Positions 44,089-55,087 of a DNA stretch of 64,000 nt are shown piece after piece (positions within the stretch are counted from its first letter, which is position 1; the number at the start of each line of letters is the position of its first letter). The notes under the pieces are model-generated. The model did no database searches. It was not told the origin of the DNA and was given only the letters and a program-made list of their open reading frames with translations. The position numbers and the translations under genes are program-made. The stretch lies in the NCBI GenBank assembly GCA_007026445.1, contig VDMD01000002.1, positions 2,294,001-2,358,000 on the forward strand, written 5' to 3'. Source of the DNA: Schizophyllum amplum. Its lineage: Eukaryota > Basidiomycota > Agaricomycetes > Agaricales > Schizophyllaceae.

Positions 44089-46856
44089 TTAAGCGTCGCC
44101 CTCCTCGTTTTCCTGCTGCTGCTGATTCCGATAGTGCTCCTCCTGTTCTTCGTGCGTTCCGCTGTGAACGGCGTCAGTCGCCTGCGGGCGCCACGAGCGT
44201 GCGATTGCGACTCACGGCAGCGCGTTCTCTTGTATGGGAATACAGGAGAGGAAGGCTACGATGCACAACACCAGCTGGAAGATGAAGACGGCGCGTAAGG
44301 CGTCGCCGTATGACTTCACAGCGGCCTCTTTCACTAGAGGGTCGAGGTCTCGGATGGTATCTATTGAGTGTCTGCGACGGGCGTGTGAGGATCGATAGTC
44401 CGCAGAGGATGCGAAGATTGTACGCACCTGATCTCGTAAATAATCTATGGATAAGGTATACTAATCAGAAATCTGCTGTGGGTGAGACCGAAGGAGGCGC
44501 GCACCTCGGCTGCATCAGGGCCTGTTATGCGCTGACGCAGTTGGGACAAGAGAACGGCCTGCAAAATGGCGCCACTTAAGCTGACACCAAGGACCTGTCC
44601 CGTTGTCCTGAATAGGTAAGTAACTAAGTAGTGGGCGTCAGCAAGGTGCGCCACAAACGAGGCAGATCACGCACTCCCGGTGGCCACAGCCATGTCCTCC
44701 TTGTATACGCCCGCAATCATCGCCTGTAACGTATAGTTAGATCGCGATCTTGATTCACTATAGATGCCCTACAATCAGGGTGCTCGTAATCGAGCTAGCC
44801 ATGCCAAAGCCCTGAGGGACGATATCGAACCATAGGTGGTACGTCGCTGTCTTGTCGTTCCACAGGACGACAAGGACATTTGCCAGGATTGTGAGCGCCG
44901 ATGACGCCAGCGTCAGCGTGTACAGCTTCCCGGTCTTCCTCATAAGCCTATAGCACACGGTCAGTCTCATTTGCAGTCGGAAAGCACTGCCCCACTCACC
45001 AGCCGGCGAAAACACTTCCGGTACTGAGCGCCACCTGCGCGAGTGAGTCCCGCTGCAACATTCGCCCGTCGAGCGGCACTTACCGAATGCGGGAGCAAGT
45101 GAAGGCCTACGTTATGAGCAGTACTGATTAGACTGTGTGAAGAGGCATGCAGGGAAATTATTTACCTGAGTTCGCCGCGGATTGAAGCCGGACAGCGGAG
45201 AAGTATAACGGCACGTTGTAGAGCTAACCACCGCCGCGGAGGGAGGACAGGTCAGCTGGATAGATGACAATCTTCTTCTGCGTACCATTGAAAATGCTGC
45301 CATACTGGAGACGAGGTTGTTCTGAAACCGCCGTCAATAAAACGTGAAGCGCAGCGAGAGATACTGAGACTGACCACCGCGACTGAGATCGCCGTCCGCT
45401 GTTTCAACAATCGTAGCGGCATGACGGGAGAGTGCGCCCAGTATTTCTCGACAATGACAAAGAGGACAGCAAACACGGCGCTGGTCACGAAAAGGCCGAC
45501 GATGATAGGCGAGGACCACGGCATCTCCTCCGTCGTCTTCAAGCTGAAGCCTAGAAGCAGGCAGGCGACCATGATGACCAGCGTGACGGATCCCCCAAAA
45601 TCAATTCGCTTGAGTTTCTCTGAGAGCGGCTGGTGCTGGACATCGTAAGGCAGCACTATGTTGACCTTCCAGGCGACCAGGACGAAGCTGAATACAAGGA
45701 TCGGAATCTATAACCATGTCAGCCTCCTCGCTTGACGGAATTCAACAATTGCGCACCTGCAGGAGGAAAGCGGCCCGCCTGGCCGGATGAATATTGAACA
45801 AACAGGGTTTGGTGAGAGCGCTCAGCCCGGCGGACTCACCAGCCAAGATTGTCGTTGATCCACCCGCCCAGTGGTCCGCCCAAACCGGCGCCCATACCGA
45901 AGAGTCTGGTCGGCTGTCAGGCCAGCTGCTCTCGCGCATCGGAGTCTGCCAAGTTCCTCACATATTCGCCATGCCCTGATAGAGCCCGCGCTGCTTCCTA
46001 CGCCGAGTCAGCGTCTTTTAGAATGCCCGACCGTGGGACATGCAGGCAAGGACTTACAATGGTATAAGGTCCGTCACCGTGACACTTGAAACTGCAGATA
46101 ACATAGCGGGCAGGTGAGCAGTGATATCGGCATGCGAGATGCGCGCATCGTACCGGTCATAACGCTACGGGAGAGCGTAGGCTGTGAGTGTTGATGTCCG
46201 ACGAGTTAGGAAATGGTGGCAAACTCTCACCCGCCGCCCCCCATGCCTGCGAGTGCTCGTGCGGCCAGCAGCGTGTTCATGGATGTCGCAATGCCACAGC
46301 ACGCGGTTCCTACGCCTACCGCACGAGTTAGCGGGAGCGTGAATACAATACGGAAGCTGGCGCGCACCAAACAGCGTGAGGGCGAGTAACATGGCGCCCT
46401 TGCGTCCGAGGATATCAGACAATCTCCCTGCGTGCCACATTAGCCGGTGAACATAACGCAGCCCATTGTATTCACGCACCGTACAAGGGCGTAAAGCAGC
46501 ACACGGACAACAGGTACGAGGTGCCGATGTACGATGATTGATTGGACCTGTTGAACTGACTGCCTATAGGCGTCAGGAGCGTCGCCACGATTGTCCCTGT
46601 GTTCGGATTAGGAAGGTTTCCAAGAGAGGAGAGACTAATTACCGTCAAGGGCTCCAAGGAAGACGGCGGACCATAGTCCGGCGAGAATCCAGGCTATTTC
46701 GCCCTTGGACTTCTTATTGATAAGTGGAGGGGAACTGACCTCCTCCCCGTCGAGCGTAGTCTCGCTGTCCACATCGGACGCGGAATGGTAAGAGGGCGGG
46801 GGCTGGGTGAGGAGCGGGCGGGACTCGTCCGAGTGTTCGTCGTGGGCGACGGTCAT
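44089..46856 (-). CDS. MFS transporter, DHA2/vacuolar basic amino-acid or drug-efflux type
   Basis: Minus strand from ATG 46856: a polar N-terminus (MTVAHDEHSDESRPLLTQPP), then TM1 EIAWILAGLWSAVFLGALDG spliced to TIVATLLTPIGSQFNRSNQS. SYIGTSYLLSVCCFTPLYG leads to the MFS motif A GRLSDILGRKGAMLLALTLF. Later helices include VTLVIMVACLLLGFSL, SPIIVGLFVTSAVFAVLFVI, TLASSALTILANVLVVLWND and ALRAVFIFQLVLCIVAFLSC. ALDGTIVATLLTPI is the DHA2 hallmark (14 helices, proton antiport), shared with yeast Vba and Azr1 carriers. Around ten introns. At the 3' end the sequence CCGTGAGT can be read as a stop (TGA at about 44212) or a splice donor. Splicing gives a further 22-residue tail with THEEQEEHYRNQQQQENEEG, stop at 44089, which I prefer. 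Substrate unknown; membrane could be plasma or vacuolar. Confidence 0.88.
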
Positions 46857-46933
46857 GAGTGCGCGTGAGTCGTGACGGAGGGGTGCGGAGGGGACGGAGG
46901 GGGTATCGAGCCCAGCAGCGCGTCTGCAGAGCG

Positions 46934-46944
46934 CCTTTTATAAG
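46934..46944 (-). promoter_or_regulatory. TATA box of the MFS gene
   Basis: On the minus strand the sequence reads CTTATAAAAGG, about 80 bases before the ATG at 46856. Confidence 0.5.
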
Positions 46945-47564
46945 AAAGGGCGGCGTTTCCGGGTTGACTGGGGGTAAGCAGAGGCGCGAACGCAAGGCTT
47001 ATACTCGCTCAGATCGTTGGGAATCTTGCATCTTCGCAGGATTTTGTGTCATAACCGTCCGCATTCGTCGGGATTCTGCCAATTCGAAATGGAGATAAGA
47101 TCCACAGATTGGTCCGTCACCGGCCAAAGGACCGGCCACCCGGCGAACCGTGTCGCCGTCGGCCGACTCCGAGCTCTGCTCTTTGTCTCTTCTCATCGTC
47201 AACAACGGCCCTGGACATAGCTGCAGGATGTACTCTGGCTTCAACGTTCCCTGTCTGCAATGTACTACCTGTGGCGAAAATGAAGCTGATAACTGCGCTG
47301 CACGTCACCTGGCTGAGCAGCAACGCACACGAGGGATGTGCGCTCACCCCACGCGCTAGCACGGCACCCTGACGCTCTTTGTTCACGCCTCTCCTGCCCA
47401 TAAGATATGTGTGTCACCCCTCGCTTACGAAGAAGTAGCTGCTTGCCGGTTGTCTATGCCCAATACGGCCCGCTTCTCATGGGACTCGCGGTTAGCCCTG
47501 GGACAACCTCTCATGGGCCGCCACACGCCTAGTCCTCCAGTAACATTATGAGTAGACCCCATGG

Positions 47565-48080
47565 TCATATCGCGTTCACGTTACTGATCATTCGAAGCTT
47601 GAAGCTTGAGCGTACCCGCATACTAAGCATGTTTTCTCTGTAGCGGCGTCCATAGCACCGGATTCCGCGCCTTGCCTCGCTCTGAGCGCAACTCAGGACA
47701 GTCTCACCTCGCCTCGTGTCGGCCTGCTCCCGCGCCCCCGACCGTTGCGCATCGCCATTGACCCGCCAGCCCCCAACGTTCAACCACCAATTCACACCGG
47801 CGGCACGATACCCGGCCTCCCCTCTGATCGAAGAGCGTCCTATCAGACCCAGCGCGTGAGTACTCAGTAGGCTGCAAGATTGACTTCGGGCACAGAGATC
47901 AGAAGACCAAGAGATACGCTCGCCGGCGAAGCGCCCTCCCAATCTAATCGAGCGCATGAGAAGATCGCACGCTAGGCGAATCTTGCTCTCGACGCTTTCG
48001 CTCGCTTTCGATATCAGCGGGTCGCGTTTTCCTTGAGCAGGGCCTCCCCCATCGTTCTCGGACTTCGTATCGTCATTCAT
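47565..48080 (-). CDS. Candidate open frame, 171 codons, unrecognised
   Basis: Starts MNDDTKSENDGGGPAQGKRD and continues SESVESKIRLACDLLMRSIR, which looks coding. The later half is Arg/Ser-rich and less convincing. Its ATG overlaps the stop codon of the frame 48077-48337 in the same direction by four bases (ATGA). That is unusual for fungal genes and may instead reflect an unseen intron or a decayed gene. No family recognised. Confidence 0.25.
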   Translation of the reverse strand: MNDDTKSENDGGGPAQGKRDPLISKASESVESKIRLACDLLMRSIRLGGRFAGERISWSSDLCARSQSCSLLSTHALGLIGRSSIRGEAGYRAAGVNWWLNVGGWRVNGDAQRSGAREQADTRRGETVLSCAQSEARRGIRCYGRRYRENMLSMRVRSSFKLRMISNVNAI

Positions 48081-48337
48081 GGCAGATGGACTACTTGTGA
48101 GGCGCAGGTGAGCGACTGGCTATCGGACGTCACTGATGTTGTTCGGGATTCTATCAGCTCACTGTCAATGCTATGGTCGTCGTCCACGTGAGATTCAGAG
48201 ACTCTCGCGAACGTCCGCGTCAAGACCCGGAAGTTGCTTGACGCCAGTGCCAGTGACCGCCTGACTTCCAATGTCCGCCGCTTCAACGCCTCGCACTGTA
48301 CTTGTATTGCTCTGCACAAGTCTTTCATACTTGTCAC
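48077..48337 (-). CDS. Candidate open frame, 86 codons, unrecognised
   Basis: MTSMKDLCRAIQVQCEALKR then RRSLALASSNFRVLTRTFAR and an acidic VDDDHSIDSELIESRTTSV. A helical, amphipathic N-terminal half plus an acidic tail look protein-like. It may be the first exon of a gene that continues into the 47565-48080 frame, but no acceptable GT-AG intron of normal size links them. Confidence 0.25.
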   Translation of the reverse strand: MTSMKDLCRAIQVQCEALKRRTLEVRRSLALASSNFRVLTRTFARVSESHVDDDHSIDSELIESRTTSVTSDSQSLTCASQVVHLP

Positions 48338-49655
48338 CCTCGCCGCAGCAACGAAATACCATGGGATTACATGTGACTCAACTAGGGCTGCAGATGAGTC
48401 TCAGTGCACGCCAGGTGCACGTATCGCTGGGCGGTTTCTGCTTAGCGCCATGGGGCAGGTCAAGTAGCAGTGGCGGCGAAAGACGGCAGCGGCCAACTGG
48501 CGCGCGCGGGGACAGATCTCGCGCGTTAAAAGTCTGGATGAGCAAAGATACTGTCGGCTTGCTGTTGACTGGCGGGAGCGCTGAGCGCTGAGTAGTGAGT
48601 ATTAGTGATCACACTGTCTCATACTTACTGCTCATTTCTTACTGCCTGCCATTTTCGCGGGGCAAAAGCTCCGCGCGATATTCCCAACCGCGCCTCTCGT
48701 GCATTCTCTTCGGAAATGATGTTGCTCGGGCCCAGCGGGAAACTATGTCTAGCTGCGCGAGAGGCTACGTCGTCCTGCATGGGAGACCAAGTCGAGTCCA
48801 TGTCAGTCCGCAACTCAGCGGGACTCCGTCAACAGACAGCGCACTACTTCAAAACGGGCGGTGCGGCTCCGAAATTGGACAGCGCGCTGACAGCGTGGCG
48901 CAGGGTAGTCCGAGCCGGAACGACGCGGTTACAAGTCGGAGTCGCATATGATAGCAGCAGCGGGTCGGAAGGGGTGTTAGGCTCGGCCTTACCAAGTCGG
49001 ATGGAGCAGCAACCTCGAGGACGAAAGGCGTCCATAGTGCAAAAATCGTAGTTGAACCCCTCGTCGAATATTTCCCTTTGCGTGAACGTCGGACAGCGCG
49101 CGCTTTACTGCCGTTCACAAGCCGCTCCATCAAGTCCGCGACCAATCCGCGACGGCACACCATCAAGTCCACGATGCTGCTGTATCAACTCCGCGACGCT
49201 GCTCACTGTGAGTCAACCACCGCGTAATGATGCACTTACAAGGGAAGGTGTCGCTCTGACAGGGTGGGACGTAGCCCGGCGGACCGACATGGTAGTCTCC
49301 CGCGCCGACATAGTCGGAAGCGCGGGGCGAGCTCAGCGCGTGGACGCCGCTCATTCACCTGGCGCGCCGCTCACTCGCGCGTGAGGCCCGATGGCGTGCA
49401 GACTCGGCTCGTCCAATCATTGAACAGTAGAGCGCGCGACGGCTATGTCGCAAATGGGAACACAGAGTGCCGCGAGCGTCGGAGGGATATGTGGTCGACG
49501 GTAAATATGTGCAATTATGCGAAAGCCTCGGGCGTTTATGTTGGGATGCTCAATGGTGAGCATAGTGTGATGATCACGGTGCGCGGCGAATAGGGGAGGT
49601 GCAGCACGTTACCTGTTCAACTTCCGGACATTGCCGAGCGCTGTATAGTCCGTCG

Positions 49656-49661
49656 CACGTG
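49656..49661 (+). promoter_or_regulatory. CACGTG element before the eL29 gene
   Basis: GCACGTGACG, core CACGTG, 77 bases before the ATG at 49738. Cbf1-type CACGTGAC sites occur in ribosomal-protein promoters of some fungi (known for Candida albicans); role here is inferred. Confidence 0.45.
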
Positions 49662-49737
49662 ACGCTGTCGCGCCCGCTCAGCGCCACACCGGGTCCCACA
49701 GCGAGCTCCAGCCCACGGAACCCTCGTCGACGTCGCA

Positions 49738-50145
49738 ATGGCCAAGTCAAAGAAGTGCGCACGGATTGCTGACGGTGTGAGGGGAAAGTGCTGACGGCGC
49801 GTCTCCCAGCCACACGAACCACAACCAGAACAAGAAGGCTCACCGTAATGGTATCAAGAAGCCCAAGACCTACAGCACCCGGTCCATGAAGGGCGTGAGT
49901 GGATTGCGTTTCCTTGCAGGCATGGAGAGTGAGCTGACGCGCCCCCGATAGGTCGACGCCAAGGTATGATGTTGCGATTGGAAGTGTGGATGTAGGAAAC
50001 TGATCTTTGGGACTAGTTCCGCCGCAACATGCGGTACGCCGCTGCTGCCTCCGTGCGTTGCCTATTATCTCTTCACATGCACAGATCGCTAACCGTACTG
50101 CAGAGGACAGCACGGTTGGAGCAGAAAGCTGCAGCAGCATCATGA
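49738..50145 (+). CDS. RPL29: Cytosolic 60S ribosomal protein eL29
   Basis: Five exons: 49738-49754, 49810-49894, 49952-49963, 50017-50052 and 50104-50145. They encode MAKSKNHTNHNQNKKAHRNG, IKKPKTYSTRSMKG, VDAK, FRRNMRYAAAAS, RTARLEQKAAAAS, 63 residues. KNHTxHNQxxKxHRNGIKKP and RYA are near-universal eL29 sequence. Exon 3 is a 12-nt microexon (VDAK) with clean AG and GT borders; family members read KGVDPKFLRN at this place, which confirms it. Dense introns are typical of basidiomycete ribosomal-protein genes. It is a small basic protein on the solvent side of the 60S subunit near the peptide-transfer region. Confidence 0.95.
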
Positions 50146-50597
50146 TCTCCGGCAGTCCATCACCCTCCGCTACCCCCCACCACGCGATGAGGCGGCCCAC
50201 ACGAGATGAGGCGGACATCTCACCCTGCAGGAGAGCTAGGGCTCTTCGCTATGTATCCATGCATATGCAGTCTTCATGCTTTCGAATGTACATGCCAAAA
50301 ACTGCATCCCGGCCCCATGCATGCTTGACGTCGAGCAACTCTCAACGTACGCAACGACGACATGTCTTCCTCGTCCACACTTGGCCTTTTCATCAGTGGT
50401 TTTGCGGTTATCTCCTTCTCGTGAGCGTCGATGAACTTAAGACAGCGAAGATCGTGCAAACGTTCACGTTCAACGTTCTATCTGTTGAATCCAGATGCGC
50501 CTGAAATGCGCATGCATGTGCGACGTTGCTTTTGCAGCGATGCAAACTGGAAGGCTACCACCGTACACTTCAGAGTCCCAGTTCCCATGCACTGTAT
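50146..50597 (+). other. Intergenic between convergent genes
   Basis: 3' regions of eL29 (+) and TFIIIC subunit 5 (-). ATGCATGC-like words are frequent (50265-50330) but no ordered repeat or gene is seen. Confidence 0.3.
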
Positions 50598-53500
50598 TCA
50601 CGCATGTGAAGAGCTTTGTCCCTGCCGGAACTGCTCCTGGAACTCCTTCGCTGACTTGTCCAGAATCGCGCGCAGCCGCATAGCCTGGATTCAATCAGTC
50701 CATGACAAACCTCATGTAGATCACTCAAAGGCGAGAGCTCGAGTAAACAGACAGTGGACGAGCAAACAAACAACCGCCTCTGGCGAACAAACAAACACAA
50801 CCCAAGCGAACAAACAAAACCAGTCGAACTCACCGCTGCGTCTTCCGGGCGCATCGCACCCTTCGCCATGTTGTGCTTCCCGTGCCGCTTGACGTAGCGC
50901 GTTTCGTAAGATGCATGTCCATCGGACTTTTCCAAGAGGGCGTAACATTCCTGCGTAAGGTGATCAGTATTTGGGGCCAAGGTGGGAGCGTTCAGAAGTT
51001 GATTGTCGACGGATAACAACAACCCAATAGGAAGCAAAAGCCATAACGGAGAAAAGATATCGAGGAGAAGAAACGCACCTCATCCGAAGCCACATGTCCC
51101 TCGAGCAGAGAGAAGAATTTATGCCGGAGGACCATCTTGATGCGCTCGAGAGCGTGCGTGGTGTACCAGCCGTCGCGGTCCTGAAGGGTAACAAGTCAGC
51201 CATGGTCGTGAGGGGAAGATAGAGGATACGAAGAGGTCTGATCGCAGAGAAGAGCAGCCAGGAGCCGGGGAACATCGGTTTAGCACAGAAGATGCTAACC
51301 GCGCAGAAGAAACAGGCGGCACAGAAGACGCGGACGACCTCGCTCACTCACATCGCACACGTCCCGCAAATCCTCCGGGTCCTCGATCATCGCCTGCAGC
51401 ATCGGATCCTCAATATCGCAGAGCTGGAAGGCAGCGGTCTCCTTCGCGATGGTCTTGCCGTCGAAGATGTGCGAGCGTCTGCACAAAAAGAAGTCAGTGT
51501 AACAAGTTCGCGAGTTCATCAGGATAATTATGCAAGACAGAGGTGGAGCGCTGTGCATGTGCGGCTGGTAGGTCTGGGCGAGCGTATGGAGGAGGATGAA
51601 GATTTCGGTGGATGCTGATGTTGATGAGCACTTACCTCCGATCCGGCGAATCCGCCTCCGCGTCCAACCTCGCAATGGATGTGCTGCGGTCCGCGCGCCT
51701 GGCAGCGACCGAGGGGCGCACGATGGGATGATTGGCGTTGCGGAAGTAGAAGCGCTGGAAGCTGGATTTGCTCGTCAGTGTATGGCCAATGCAAGTGGTT
51801 GCTTGTTGTAGTGGGTGTATGTTGTGGGCTGGGCGCTCATCCATCCGTGACAGGCCTGCGGTGTAACACATAGCCTGCAAATAGCACACAAAACTGCAAA
51901 TAGCACACAAACTGCAAGTAACATACAACCTGCAAGGGTCTGCGCAAGGCAGAGACCGAAGAGGAAGAAAAAAAGAAAGAGAAACAAAACGCACAAACGA
52001 CCCTCGACATCCTTCCTCGGATCGTAGCTGAACTTGACTAGCGTGTCCCGAAAGGGACCATCTTGAAATACGTAGCAGGTGAGGGGCAGGAGGAGCTTGG
52101 AGCTGCGAGGCGTGTCAGTTGAAGGATTTGAAGACCGGAGAGGAGGAATGGATATAAAGAGAAGCGAAGAAAAAGATAGAGAGGAGAAGATAGATAGAGA
52201 GCACAGAAAGAAAAATGAGACTGGGAGAAAACGCAACGTAATCCAAGTACTCACTTGTGTATCTCGCGCGCATCCGCTGGGCTGAACTGGTTGTACAGCG
52301 AGAGCCGCGTCCAAACTTTTCGTTTCTCAAAATGCTGCGCTGAGGTGTTAGAGGACTGGCGGACTGAAGAGATCCAATGGACGAATGAATCCAGGATATA
52401 TAAGAAAAAACTACCTGTGCGACGCGAGCAAGGAGGTCTTGACTGACGGTGTTCCGGGCTTCTTCTACGATGACAGGCGGTTTGTCCGGGACCTGCCACA
52501 GTGAGCTATGTGATGAAATTTGGAGGGAATACGGTGCTCACATTCGTATCCGAGAAGAGGATCGTCGCCGGCCCATAGCCTTTCCAGCGGAAGCGGTTCA
52601 CCAAGCGCTTCTTCTCCTCGCCTGTGATCTCGTCGACCGTAGTGGACACGATGGACGAGGGATTTGCTTTCAGGCTGAGTGGAATGCACGTAAATGAGAC
52701 GGTGCGAAGAAAACGGAACGACAGCATGAAACTGAACGCACTTGTACATCAGTGGGATAGTCTGTCGGCTGAACAACGGTGGTGGGAACATGCGCAGACT
52801 AGTTGACGGAGGGGGCGGTTGCTGTTGAGGTGCAGGATGTTCTAGAGGTGCGGCCATGACCACATCCTCGGTAGATGCTGAGGGCTGGACGTCTGTCATT
52901 GTGTGGTCGAGGCCAGCTAACTGTGGATCGAGGGGAAAGGGGTCTTGCATGAATGCCGGATCGAGGGGGATGGTCTCCTGCGGGGGTGCTGGTGGTGGTG
53001 CAGCAGCTGTAGGTGATGGCTGCATGTCGAGGCTGCCATTGTCGTGGGGCACGCGATACGAGAACAAGCTCTCGACTGGAAGTGTTGTATGGGCGACCGC
53101 CGTGCGTCTCACCGCGCACTACGCACCGTCCATGTTGTCCATCGCCACGCGCAACTTCGATATAGGATCCTCCATGTCAGGCTGGTACTGATAGTCCGCC
53201 ATTCCTGTTCCCCACGTCGTTTAGCACAAGACCCATGCATCGCAGACACATCCCACGCACCGCGGAAGCGCACCGTCCGCGGTACGACGCCCACGATCTC
53301 CGCCTTATACTCCCATTCCGGCTGCAGGAGGGGCACGCCGTCGCGCCGCATGCGCTTGCGCTTGGTCACCTTGAGCAGCAGGTTGTTCGTCTGGACGACC
53401 TCGCCGGGGACGGGGTGCGCGAAGGGGTTGTCGGGCTGGAGGCGGAGCTCGATGAGGGCCTCTGACTTGGTGATGGGCCGTTTGAAGGCGGCGTCGAGGG

Positions 53501-53672
53501 CTTGAGGGCCGCCGAGGATGCGAATGGCAGCAGGGACCGAGGCTTCCTGCACATAGCCGGGATACTCGACAGAGTAGAAGGGTGTTTTGGGGAGGGGATG
53601 CAAGGGGGCTGATGAAGTCGTTGGTGATGAAGTAGACGGTCCGGGTTCATTGTTTGAATGGTCGACGTTCAT
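50598..53672 (-). CDS. TFC1: Transcription factor IIIC subunit 5 (Tfc1/Sfc1 type)
   Basis: Minus strand from ATG 53672: MNVDHSNNEPGPSTSSPTTS, then the subunit-5 N-terminal barrel: PFYSVEYPGYVQEASVPAAI, LGGPQALDAAFKRPITKSEA, ELRLQPDNPFAHPVPGEVVQ, TNNLLLKVTKRKRMRRDG, IVGVVPRTVRFR. Next come GMADYQYQPDMEDPISKLRV and a Pro/Ala linker, then the DNA-binding half: HFEKRKVWTRLSLYNQFSPA, CYVFQDGPFRDTLVKFSYDP, FQRFYFRNANHPIVRP, and RYVKRHGKHNMAKGAM. The last exon, AMRLRAILDKSAKEFQEQFR, ends SSSHA at 50598. The 'LVKFSYDPRKD' and 'TNNLLLKVTKRKR' blocks are the family's strongest. In the nucleus the protein helps TFIIIC bind the A box of tRNA genes. About ten introns, roughly 600 residues. A repeat fills one intron. 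Confidence 0.9.
51875..51936 (+). repeat. Tandem repeat in a TFIIIC5 intron, unit 18-19 bp
   Basis: Units beginning CTGCAAATAGCACACAAA start at 51875, 51894 and 51912, and a partial one at 51930. The first two are nearly identical and the third is diverged. They lie inside an intron between exons encoding FSYDPRKDVEG and FQRFYFRNAN. Confidence 0.75.
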
Positions 53673-53748
53673 TAAGCAAGTAATTATCAGTAGCCCCGTA
53701 TATGTAGATGGCAGGAAGAAGCAAGATGCAGACGCGATCGAACGCGGC

Positions 53749-53754
53749 CACGTG
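53749..53754 (-). promoter_or_regulatory. CACGTG element before the TFIIIC5 gene
   Basis: CACGTG in GCCACGTGACAG, 77 bases upstream of the start codon at 53672 and only 25 bases beyond the stop of the neighbouring same-strand gene, so the promoter is very short. Confidence 0.45.
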
Positions 53755-53778
53755 ACAGATGGGAGAGGGTTAATGGGA

Positions 53779-54952
53779 CTACGGCCCCGGCGAGGGCACT
53801 TTGCCGCCCGACGGGACCTGCGACGGGTTGTCAGAGGGCGCGGGTGCGTCGCCGGGCCGTTCGTGCGGGTCATCCTCCGCCTCCTCAAACTCCTCGTCCT
53901 CCGCCGCCATCTCTTTGTCCAATTCACGCATTGCCTCCGACATCATCTGATCAGGCGCATGAGACTTGGCAGGACAGCGTACAATCGACTGGGGGCTCAC
54001 CAGGTTTGTGGGCATGTCGAGCCCGCGCGCCTTGAAGATGTTCATGACGTTGGTCATGGCCTCGTCGACCTTGGAGTCGGCCATCATGCGCATTGCCTGC
54101 TCGCTCGTCGGCTCGAACCTCCCCTCAAACGTCTCCTCGTCCTTCACTGCAGATGAATGTCAATACAACCGCGGCCCTTGGCACAAGACCCAGTCACGCA
54201 CCTCCCGTCGCCTCGCGCGCGGCGTTCCAGAACTCCGCTAATGCCGCCTGCACGTCGGGATCGCTCTGCGCCTTATCGCTGACCTTCCCCCAGTACTCGT
54301 CGCGCTCGCTCGCCTGCGTGGCCGCCTTCTCCAGCTGTGCAATCGTGGCCTCGTCCATGCCCCCCAGCTTCTCCTGCAGTTGCGCGTTGATCCACGCGTA
54401 CAGCTCCTCCTGCTGCGCCGGCTCGAGCTCCTCTACCTCCTCCCTTAGCCGCTCGATCGGCTCCGTGCTCCCAAACAGCTCCTCCACGTCCCGCATGAGC
54501 GCATTGTCAATTGCCTGCCGCACGAATCCGTCGCGTTGCTCGGGGTCCATGTCCTCGGGCAGGAACCGTAACGTCTCCACGTCCTCGGGGAGCAGGTCGA
54601 GCAGCTTCAGGTCCTCGAGCGTGTAGTTCTCGTCGTCGCCGCGGTCCGGAAGCCGCTCAACTTTGGCACGCCAGAACTTCTCGAGCTGCTTGCGGGTCAT
54701 GCCGGGGGTCTTCTTCAAGGGGGCGGGGCCGTCGTCGTCGGGCTCGGGCTCTTGGGCTATGCCAAGCTCGCGAGCGAAGCGCTCCTTGAGCGTCGCGAGG
54801 TCGGGCTTGTCGGAGTAGAGGCGCGCATTGCGAACAAATGCGGAGGGAGGGGCGAAGCGGGCGAGTGGGCGGCGGCGGAGGGCGCTGCTTCCTGCGCGAC
54901 GAAGGCAAGCCAGCATGACGATGACGGCGGTACGAAAAACACGAAGCGTCAC
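53779..54952 (-). CDS. Conserved fungal mitochondrial protein of unknown function
   Basis: Minus strand; start 54952 (MTLRVFRTAVIV) or, equally likely, ATG 54916 (MLACLRRAGSSALRRRPLAR). Both give an Arg-rich amphipathic mitochondrial presequence ending near FVRNARLYSDKPD. The mature part is strongly helical and acidic: ATLKERFARELGIAQEPEPD, KKTPGMTRKQLEKFWRAKVE, LEDLKLLDLLPEDVETLRFL, EELFGSTEPIERLREEVEEL, QLQEKLGGMDEATIAQLEKA. After an intron, KDEETFEGRFEPTSEQAMRM and MTNVMNIFKARGLDMPTNL; then MMSEAMRELDKEMAAEDEEF, ending VPSPGP. About 385 residues, three exons. No named domain recognised; a matrix assembly or scaffold role is only a guess. It is divergent from Psf3. Confidence 0.72.
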
Positions 54953-55087
54953 ACGGCCCGCCTCAAGCCGCTTCAGTCACACTCATCATTCTGATTCATT
55001 ACGCGCCCGGCGCACGCGTCTCTCTATTGATCTTTCTCCACCATCTCCCTCCTCGCGGGACGGGGCACGCTTGCCTTTCTAATAATA

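Larger units (their letters stand above)
46857..49737 (-). other. 2.9-kb region without a confident gene
   Basis: Between the MFS promoter and the eL29 promoter. Many medium-length frames occur on both strands (longest 171 codons) but none has a recognisable domain or clean splice partners. Base composition stays GC-rich. Short words such as AGTCGGA and TCCGCGAC recur between 48900 and 49330 without a fixed period. Two minus-strand frames near 47565-48337 are listed as candidates. Confidence 0.4.

Noticed and set aside
50750..50830. AACAAACA-rich stretch as a possible microsatellite
   Set aside because: Irregular spacing; it lies in the last intron of TFIIIC5 and looks like ordinary AC-rich intron sequence.
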